Positions 25,757 through 36,700 of a DNA stretch of 64,000 bases are shown here, one piece after another; within the stretch, counting starts at the first letter, position 1, and each line of letters opens with the position of its first letter. The stretch is taken from NCBI GenBank assembly GCA_036852015.1, contig JAANDG010000476.1:51309-115308 (forward strand), given 5' to 3'. The notes below the pieces were generated by a model. That model saw nothing but the letters and a program-made list of their open reading frames with translations. It made no database searches and was not told where the DNA came from. Position numbers and translations under genes: made by a program. This stretch comes from Pelodera strongyloides. Its lineage: Eukaryota; Nematoda; Chromadorea; Rhabditida; Rhabditidae.

Positions 25757-27758
25757 CAGCCTACTGTACTTTTGCACACATGCTCTGTGATTATCGTTTG
25801 TCTTTATTCGAATTCGATCCTTCTTTCCTTGTCCTTTAAGGTATAGTCTTTTTGTTCCATTGAGCAGTACCTGCATGCGTGCCTCATTTCTTGTCTTGTA
25901 TAGAATTTACTGAGAATCTTGTAACTAGTAACGTAGTAACTACCCTGTAACCTGTGGCTGTATGCACGTAGCTTGGACTGTGCTCCCGGGTCTCCCGCGA
26001 ATAGAGTCGGGTAGAACCGAATTCTCCCACCCGGGAGGATGCTCCCGGTATTTATGTATACGGCCATAGGTATAAAGTGACCCAGAAAAAGAGAGTTTGC
26101 ATTGTTTCTTTCAATTTTCATCTTCTTCCTCTGTTTGTTGTAGGGTATTTTTTGATGTGCTGCGCAGGTCGAGGCCTTCTCTTTTGTAGGCTTTGATGGC
26201 ATAGTATATGTCGACTGGGTATTCTGTATTCTATCCCGCACACGGTAAAGTGGGCTGGGAAATCTGCTTTTTGAGGTATCTTGTATTCGTTTATTGATTT
26301 TTCCCCGCGAAAATCACGTGTTTTTGAATTAAGTTTTTCCTTTAAATGGTGTGGCACATGGTTTTGAAATATGTGTTGGATAATTGTATTTCCATGTGGT
26401 ATATGTAAATTGTGTCGCATTCGGTGTAACATACGAAAGTCCAGTTATCCAGCACAGGATTGACAAACCACGTGCATTACCCTTTAACGGTGATATCTTT
26501 TCTGCTTTTTTTGTGTGCACATTCTGAATCCTAGTCGGTTAGATGTAAGAGAATGAATGTTTTGTGTACAAATCATACAAATTACTAGAAGTGTGCGACT
26601 ATTTCTGCTTACTTTTTGCCTTCTTTATGTGTTTTACTTATATATTTTGAAAGTAATTGTAGTCTTTATGAACTTAGTGATAATGATAAATTATTAGCAT
26701 TGAAGTTGCGCGAGCTCAATCCCTGTTTCGAGAATTTTACTTGTGTTTTTGCAGAGTTTTCTTTGTTTTATAGATGAAATTCGAAAATAAAGATTGTATT
26801 GAAGAGTGTTTGGTGGGTGTGTATAGTACAACCGCAATTCATTTCCTCGAGTGTTCAGTTAGAAAGAAAAATAGAAGACGAGACAACTAACGCACAGAAA
26901 AATAAATGATAATGGAAAGTTATTGAAATGGCCATCAATTGAAAAAAAGTATAGGAATTTCGTTCGAGGACGTTGACCCCGTTGAAATGGAAATTTACGT
27001 TTCCGGTCGAACGGTGGAATTCCGGAATTCCACAACTTTTCCCAACTCGTTTATTGATTATCGAAACGAGGTTCGTTCCAGCGAGACGAGTGAACATACT
27101 GTAGGCAATTATCGTGGTTTTTTGCATGTAAAGGAGGAAACATAATCACAAGGTAAAATAGATTATAATATATTGGCGTGTGTGTGTGTATGTGCAAGTA
27201 GTATGACAGATGAATTGTTGAATGGTAAAGTGCCGATTTTGAAATTAGGTGGTGCAATTGTGGCGAGACCACCTTTGGACTAGGACTAGATTAGATGAAT
27301 TGTTGAATATTCTAATGAGTATTTAGTAAAGTGATGACCGAAAACTATAGAAATAGTCAAGTTTTGCCGCAAATGTTTATCTTATCGTGTGTTGAGTCCT
27401 TAGGCTCCACGTCATACCCTCTTACGCAAAAGTGAACACCTTAAAAGTTACGCGTGGTACCTTACACGTTGCGATTTGAGTCATAGCATGTGGAGGGTAG
27501 TGGAAGGGTTTTATATATATAAACAAAGGCACGTAAACGCTACGCTCTACCTTTGACTAAATACCTTTACTACTACATATATTACTTAACTGCCAGTATT
27601 GTAGCTTAGTAACTGACCATCGTTCGTTCAAACAAAGATTGCCCTGTATATATATTCGAAGCTACTGGAATACATATCTGCTTTACTTCGGCAGAAAATT
27701 ACACGGTGCAGCATATACTCAAGCTCAAGATAAAGGACAAAATTATCACTACAATAAC

Positions 27759-30700
27759 ATGCACTGGTTGTGGAATATTTTCACGGCTATTCTCGATTAT
27801 CTCGGTAAGAATGCATATAAATAATTAACTGAAGAACACATAATACTTTTTGAATGTTTTTTTCTCCATAATTAGGGTAATTGCATTATCGTTATTGATT
27901 TATTGGTGCTTTTGAATGGGCCCGGTGACATTTGTAGCGCTTGCACACGTAGCCGTAAGCAGCCCCACCCCCTCACAGGAGAGCTTGATGTGCATTGTGG
28001 ATTTGCGAGCGGTTACCGCGCTGTTTTAACGCCGCTTGCACGCCAAGTTTCGTAAGTGTCGCGGGATATTTTCGTCTCCGCGTGCGCGCAGCTACTTGTT
28101 ATCTCACTCTCTTTCTACCTCCCAGTGGGAGGCTTGGGAACGTGCTCCTGGCTTCGCTCCAGAGCTCAGTTTACCATCATTACCGTGCTCCACGAAATAG
28201 TGAGCAAAAAGAAGAGTCGCAGATAATAATAGACGTTTTACTTTGCATGTAAATGTGGATGAAATCACTGATAACAAACAATCTCCATATTCAGGTCTGA
28301 GCAAAAAGAAGGGTAAGATAGTATTCCTTGGTTTGGATTGTGCTGGGAAAACAACTCTCCTCCACCTTCTCAAGTACAATCGAGTGGCGCAACATGCACC
28401 GACACACCAACCGAGTAAGTGTTACATATTGCGATCGGATGCCTTGTCAGCACTCTAATACGATAAAGAATTTCGATAGAATTCAGTATGACGCAACACT
28501 ACGCATACGCGTCGTTTGCGAAGAATCACCGCTCGAAATATTCCTAATAAGTTTTCAAATGGGAAAATCTACGGAAAGCTCTAGGACAGAAATTGCCCAC
28601 AGCAGACTTTCGAAAAACTGCGTCTACTCTGGCACTCACGCGCGCAGCGCGGAAATGCGTAGCCGCGTCCGCGGGAAAAGTTTGCAAATTTGCATTGAAA
28701 AGTTCGAGACACATGACAAACCTCTTTTCTGCGTCTCCGCCGTTCCCATGTTAAAAAGCCACCTCTCTTCCGCGGACGCGGTTACGCATTTCTGCGCTGC
28801 GCGCCTGCGAACGTTAGTAGCCGGCCACCAAATGGTTTTCACCCAAATAGAAAAACATTTTTGTTTCATACCAAATTTCGGCTTTCGCAAAGAATTCTGT
28901 CCCTTTCAGCTACAGAAGCGTTGTCCATTGGAGGTATCACCTTTACGACCTACGATTTGGGCGGACACAAACAAGGTGAACTTAATAATAATGAGATTTA
29001 ATACGCACACAATAACTGCCATTTTCTGCAATACTGCAATTTTATGAACTGAATAGCGGGGGTTTTTTTCAGCACACATCGTTCATACGTTCCCAAGTTC
29101 CATAACAAAAGTTCTTCAATATAAAAAAGACTTCAATATAAAGTACTCACTCGTTTAGTACCTTATTCAATTTTTCTATGGTTCACAGCTTAGTCCAACA
29201 TTCCACAGGTTTTCGTTGTACACCAGCTTTGCGCCAGTTTCTCGTCGCACACCGTCAGCAATTCCCTTAATTTTATTTCTGCAGCCCGCCGTGTGTGGAA
29301 GGACTATTTCCCGGCTGTCGACGCTATTGTTTTCCTCGTGGATTGCGCCGATTTGGAGCGAATTAACGAGAGTAAAGCCGAGTTAGAGGGACTACTCAGG
29401 GATGAGCAGGTAAGACTGGACGATGTTCACTCAGCATCCGAAGATTTACCATTCTAGCTAATCTACTATGATAAGCTATGTTCCTTTCCGACCCAGTGCC
29501 CGCCCCAATTAAAGAAATTCCGACGCGCAATTCTCCTCGTGCTCGCACAGAGATGCGTCATTCTAGCCAGCTTCGTTTGCTAATCTACTATGATAAGCTG
29601 CGAGCACTTGCAGACATTTGTATCTTGGCCTAGACGCAGTATAAAAACTGACACGTGAGCCGTGAGCGGCACACCGCAATGAAACTTCGTGCAACTGCAG
29701 GTTCGCCGGTCGAAACCAGCCGCGACGAGCAACCGCTTAACCCTGCTACGCATAATTAAGATTTGTCTGACGTTTGAACGCGTGGTAGGCAGGAGTCTGC
29801 TAGGCTCATGATTTCATTTTTCAGATTTCCTATTGCCCAATCCTGGTTCTTGGCAACAAAATCGACAAGCCGAATGCACTCTCGGAAGATCAGCTTAAGT
29901 GGCACATGGGAATTCAGCACATGTGCACTGGAAAGGGTTAGTCTATTATATATAACTCTTTATTCAATTAATAATAAAATATGACACTTATACATTGACC
30001 AAGAAAGAGAAAAACACACACAGGCTAGGCTCGTTTAAGACGCCTCTCCATTACATACAAACTTGCCAACCTCTCCGGCCATCCGCTGACACACTACGAC
30101 ACCACCCGGCACCCAATGACACGACCCACTCCAATCCAAGTCACACCCCCACAATTCACCAAAAACACAACTGGAACTATGTACATACTTTTATTAACAT
30201 AGTTTTTATAACCACACACAATAAAACTAAAAAATTTCAAGCCACAACAAAACAGCAAATGAAAAACAACTAATATTGCACCTCTGAACAACAATGTGGC
30301 AATTTCAAGCCACAACAAAACAGCAAATAAAAAACAAAAAACAACTAATACTTTCAATATTTACACTTTCATGCTAACAAAACAACAAATTGTTAAAATG
30401 CATTATTACACTACAACTGCTGACACAATGCAGGTTAAGAACAACAAACAACATTATGGCAAAACCTCCTAAAGAGTTTTTCAAGCCACAACAAAACAAA
30501 TTGTTTAAATGCATAATTTACAGTATAAACTAACGACAGCGGCGTGTAAACTTCTCAATCAACCGCATTCTGGACTGACCATAACCAAAAAAAGGCGAAC
30601 TAAATGAATTTGCTGCATATACAGTATGTGAAGGGACACAACTATCGCATTTAATGTAATGGATTTCGGCAAATTGTAATGGATTTCGGCAAACAGAGGT

Positions 30701-33700
30701 AACAGTCACCTAATTGTTCAATCTACTTTAAACCTGACCGAAATCCTTTACCTCTACACCACGCGACTGCTCAATGGCGTCATCGAGCACCTTCTCATCA
30801 ATGATCTCGCCTACTTCTTTCCGCAGTGTCATGAAACGTCTTTTGCAGGATTCCTTGGCCATTTTAGGGCCTGCATAAAACATCGCCGCGACGTTGGAGT
30901 TGTTGTCAACGGTAGTTCCCTTGACCGAGTAGGGCTCGTAGACCTGATGAGCCTTCCTCCTAAAGACCTTCATATGCGGGATTTCGATCCCCAATAGCTT
31001 CGCCGCGCGGCAACGAATGAACCTGTTGAAAGGTAGCGGTACGTTGAGTGACAAGAGGTGGCGAGCACATTCCATGGTACGCGTAGACGGGAACACATAT
31101 AACACGCTCCTGTTTTTGCCAATGTAGCCGACAATAGGTAACTTCCCACCATTCCACAGGTTTTCAACGGGGATCTGAATACAGTATACGATAAAACACA
31201 TCATACCTGCGGCCTCGGTAAAATCCGTCCTCGAATTAGTAATGGGAAAGAAAGAATAGGAATAGGAAAATAGGAGAGGAAAAATCAACTAATGTTCACC
31301 TTGTACGCAACTTCAGTGCGACATCCGTTCGTGAACACGATGTCCAGAAACAAGAGGGCTCGGAGATCCTTGGGGTTCGACGACTGCCAGTCCTTCTTGG
31401 CGTAGAACCTCTCTATCGCTTCTTCGACCGGTTGAGCAATATCGCAGTAGTCGAAGCCTGAAAAAATAGACGGCATGTTATGGTAGTGTAAACAGTGACG
31501 AGACATCTGCTAAATAAATTAATCTACATCTCAACACCGAATGATACTCAGAGTCGACTCACCCTCCTCTCTCGCGTTTCGGATGTTCCTTCGAATTGCC
31601 TGCGCGCAATCCTCAAGCCTTCTGCAGTGTTTTCTGTCCGCGTCGACCAGCTTCCTCATGTAGTCGACTGACCACCTATAGAGTACTGATATTATGCAAG
31701 AAACATGCGTTCTATAACCAAGTTATAGTATAGACAGTAGTATAGACTTGGCCATGATTAGGACACTAGACTAATATCAAGATGTTAACGGTTGTCTTAA
31801 AAAAACAAATTCCACATCACTTTACGCTATTATGCTAGAGGCATGCACTCACCTGAGGGTACTATGGAACATGCAGATCTCGTCCATACCCTTCAATGTC
31901 AAGTCAAGCCATTGCCGGCCTTTACTCTTTCCTCCGCACTTTCTCACACTCAGCACGTAGTCTTCCAAGTCTTGTTTCTGAAATAATATAAGACATTTGA
32001 GGAAAATCAAATTTATGACGTTTCTAAGGCTAAGAAGAAAAAAAAACGCTTCTAAGGAATAGGGCATACAGATTCACATGATAGGTCGAGCATAAACACA
32101 CCTCGGCTAGCTGGAGCACTTCAACGGCACGAATAGGCGGCGTGCAGGCAGCGCGGTGTCGCCTCAGAATTTGGATTATAAGCTTTGAGAGCTTTTGCTC
32201 GCAAAGATGCGAAAGGCTGACTCCAGTTGGCAACGTCAGCTTGCACCGTGCATTCATCACCGCCGACAACTTCGGATCCGGCATATCCTTGAACTTCGCG
32301 GTGGTGAACTGTCTCGAGAAGCTCATTTCAGCCTTAAGAATAGTTTTGCCAGTTTACAATCATTACAAGACGTTTTTCTCAGTAAATGCTGCCAGCTGAT
32401 TTGATAAACTGGGTAATGGTCCATATCATATAACTACGTACTGGTGAGCGCATATGGGTAATGGTCCATATCATATAACTACGTACTGGTGAGCGCATAT
32501 GCGTAAGCGGAAAGGCCGGCTACGTTGGCTTTTTAGCATGCGGTGCAATTGTTCATTAAGATAACTCACCGGGCTGTCCTCTTTTTCATCCTCAGCTTCA
32601 TCTTCGGATCCTGTGGCGGCGAGCTCATCCTGTTCGACCAATCCCGCCTTTAGGAGGATGGATCCGATGGATTCGGACGAATAAATGGCAACCCTGGAAA
32701 AACAATGTTAGCCTCCGAATGGGTTACCCGTTGATCCCAATTGCCTGAGACGTATAGTCGCACCTGACAGTGCCCTGGTAGTGTACTTTGCAACGAAGAG
32801 TACCAGGCCACTATCTCAGGGTTTACGTTAATTTAATTACGTTAAATACACACGAAAAACTACTAACAGGATGCAAACTTACTTCCCCACCCATCGGAGT
32901 TCCTTTGCGCTCAATCCGTGTTTCCGTATGCATGCCGTCAAATTTCTTGAAACGCGGCAAGAGCAAATGGGGCACCATCCTATGTTGGCATCAAGGTCGA
33001 CTGGACGTCCTGGCGGGATGAACGATAAACTTGCGAGGCGTCTGAAACACGAAATTACGACAAGAGCCATTGGACGCCTCCAAGAAACGTATGTATGCAT
33101 AACGAAAATGTAATATGTTTTTTGTCGAATATGTTTTGTTTCAAGTAACGAAAATATTACATGAAGTGGAACCTACAGTTTGTCTGTTTTCTGTGTCTCT
33201 GCTTCTTCCATCTCATCTTCTAGCACGGAATCAGGGTCGACATTGAGCTTCTCTGCATTATGCTCCACAACCTCGTTCGATTCGTCATCGGATTCATCCG
33301 ATGATTATCCGATGAATCATCGGATGAATCCCACTGGGATCCACATTCGGAATCAGAAGACGAGCACTGTTCTTGGTCGTCGTCCTCCTCCTCGGGTGGT
33401 GCATCACTAAAGTATCGGTTGCTAGTTACTTAATTACCAGCCTTTAATAACGGGGGACCCAATGTAAAACACTACACTTTAATAAGTCGTTAGACACGAT
33501 GTAAAACACTACACTTTAATAACGGGGGACCCAATGAAAAACACTACACTTTAATAACGGGGGACCCAATGTAAAACACTACACTTTAATAACGGGGGAC
33601 CCAATGAAAAAGTTCTCACCATGTACCCGACGGCACACACGGCCAACAATCGTTACAAAGGCATTTGGGGGTAATCCCCTTCGACTCCCATTCGTACGTA

Positions 33701-36700
33701 GCTCCGTAATCCCAGTTCAGGGAGCTATTTGCGTCGATATCCTTCGACGCGAGGAGTAGCACATGTTCTCGGCCATTGATCCGAAATTCCCGGCACACCA
33801 TATTGTAGTGCATCGCGGAGTGGTTTGCTAAGCAACCCACGGGAAGAAGCACTGAAATGAAATGGTGTAAGAAATGAAATGGTGTACATTTAATCAGGAA
33901 TTATGGTACTTTATTGGACGACGTAGGGTGTTCTCACCAAGTACCCGATGGCACACACGGACAACAATCCGTACAAAGACATGTGGGGGTGATTCCCTTC
34001 GATTCCCATTCGTATGTTTCTCCGTAATCCCAGTTGAGGGAGCAATTTGCCTCGATGTCCTTTGACGCGAGGAGTACCACGTGGTCACGGCCATTGATGC
34101 GGAATTCCCTGCAGACCATGTTGTAGTGCGGCGCGGAGTGGTTAGCTAGGCAACCCACGGGAAGTAGCTCTGAAATGAAATGGTGTTTAATCAGGAATTA
34201 GGGTACCAGGAATGAGCTGAGTGCATGACTCCACTCAGCTCGTTCTTAAGTGTGATTTATAATTTTTATATGTTAATACATTATCTTGAGGTTAACTATT
34301 CTGGGGAAACTTATTATTTTAAAGCGATCTAGACAATTACATATCACCAGCACTCATTAGGTTTACATAAAAACGGTAGGGACAGTCACAGTTATGTCGG
34401 CCGGGAGTTGTGTACTGGTGCCTAACACTGTTCTGGTACTCCTCGTCGCCTTACATAGTACCATCGCAGTGCTAGGTGCCGGTATACAACTCTTTGACTT
34501 CCGCCGAGACTTTAGTCAGTGTTTTTTTAGATAGTACAACTGACCTTTACCATCCGTGCGTACGAGCGGGAGGACTTTTTCATCCATCAGAAATGGAATG
34601 GCTGCACCTGTGATCGTACAGGCTTTACCACCCGCTGATAAAATCTCAACGGAGTAGTCGCCTGTATCTGACTTCGGTGTGCAGCGGTGGTAGTAATCCT
34701 CATAGGCACTTGCGGAGGTCAGTAGCTTCTTGTAGAACTTTCCATGGTAGCCGAGGCACAGCTGTCCCTTTTTAATTGGCAACAGAGTTTTGATACCCCT
34801 TCCCACCGGGGTATCCACGACTTTGATCTAAAACTCTGCCATTATTATTGAATCCTGCCTAGTTACCAAAGTACCCACAGCCTTGTAGAGGCATCTGCAA
34901 GCGTGTGTACTGTACTAACTGTGGAGTCAATGACGCGACGGCAGATGGTTAAGCATTTGCAGTCGGCATACTCACAAGGAACAAAACATATTGATATTTA
35001 AATAAACACGTACCCACGGGTAATATCCGGTACAGATATTGCCGAGTGTATCCTGCTTGTCACCAGGCTCCTCTCGTACAGTCGGTAGAGGCATCGTTTG
35101 CAGACGCTCCCTGGCTTCAGATACGACTTCAGATATCCAAGGTGTATCAAAGATGGTTCGCCACGCCTCTAACCATTGACCACAAAGCTATAAATCATCT
35201 GTCAGTTCTGATGTGGAATTTTTCTATGTCAAAGAGTTGTGCCTAACACTGTTCTGGTACTCCCCGTCGCCTTACATAGTACCATCGCAGTGTTAGGTGC
35301 CAGTATACAACTCATTTACTTAATTCCACATCACACCTAGGCATGAGCTGAGTGCATGGGGGTCATTACCTAATTGCCCGATTACCCAAGCTAATTACCG
35401 ACTAATTCATCTTCTAATCACTCAAACCTTTTTGTCAACACTAAGGCAAAGTCGATAAAAGTCAGTAAAAGTCACCTTGGTATGAGTGATCCGTTTAGTG
35501 GCTGGTCTCGCGTTACCATCATTATTCGCATCTGAAATTTCCAAACTTTACTGTACGATTATGAGACAAAAAAGATACGATTAATGGGCAAAAAAGATAA
35601 TGGGTGACAAAAAAGATACGATTATGAAACAAAATAAATTGTAAAATGTACCTGTTGGTGTACATGTGGTTGTTTCTGAACTGGGAAGTTCGTCTTCCAC
35701 ACGTGTGCGGCTTCTCAAACACTGTTTCTTCTGCATCGGCGTAAGCACTAAAAAACTAAAATGCATTACTATACTGCATAGGTACTCACCGTCTTCGCAT
35801 ACAGTACCAAGACGCTAATATAGTGCACCGCGTGAGTATACTTTCGCCTTAAAAATATCATGTTTCATTTGAAAAATATACGATTATGAAACAAAATAAA
35901 TTGTAAAATGTACCTGTTGGTGTACATGTGGTTGTTTCTGAACTGGGAAGTTCGTCTTCCACACGTGTGCGGCTTCTAAAACACTGTTTCTTCTGCATCG
36001 GCGTAAGCACTAAAAAAAACTAAAATGCATTACTATACTGCATAGGTACTCACCGTCTTCGCATAGAGTACCAAGACGCTAATATAGTGCACCGTGTGAG
36101 TATACTTTCGCCTTAAAAATTTTCATGTTTCATTTGAAAAATATACGATTATGAAATGAAATAAAATGTAAAATTAAATTAACCTGTGTGCTTTTCTGAT
36201 TCTTGTTCTTCTGATTCCTGATCCACTATACACTATACCTGTGGAGAGGAATGGGAGGAAAACTTTTTAGGCTTTTAGGAAACATAACAAAACGTAAGCT
36301 TAAGTAAACTTACCGCAAGTAGCAAGCTTCATGAATAGTGAAGAAAATATGGTGTAATCGAATTCCTAAAAATGGTTGAATTCGAATTATGACTGTAAAG
36401 GCAGAAGAGCTAATCGCAATATTCGTCCAAAATTAAGAAATCTCCTACCTGCAATTCACTCGTCAAGGTTCTCGGTGTCTTGTCATTCAATTGGGGCTAA
36501 AAATAAAAGTGACGATATGAATGTGTTAGCTAATAATAGGAAAAAGTGGTACTGATTGTACTTTACAAATATAGCAAAAGGTGAGAGAAAGAGAGGGTCA
36601 CACTCACAGAGACAAATTCTCCAACCCTGGGAGGTTCTCGCTGTTCGTGCATACGGCCACAAGTAGACCTGGACCTAGGAAACCACTGTAAATTCCAGTT

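Noticed and set aside
28328..29047. 239-codon plus-strand ORF overlapping SAR1-B exons 2 and 3
   Set aside because: It is in another frame from SAR1 and runs through an intron and a GC-rich MITE; long because the MITE lacks stops in that frame.
33443..33609. Possible CRISPR-like array of 36-bp units
   Set aside because: Units are contiguous with no unique spacers, and the window is a spliced eukaryotic genome; it is a minisatellite.
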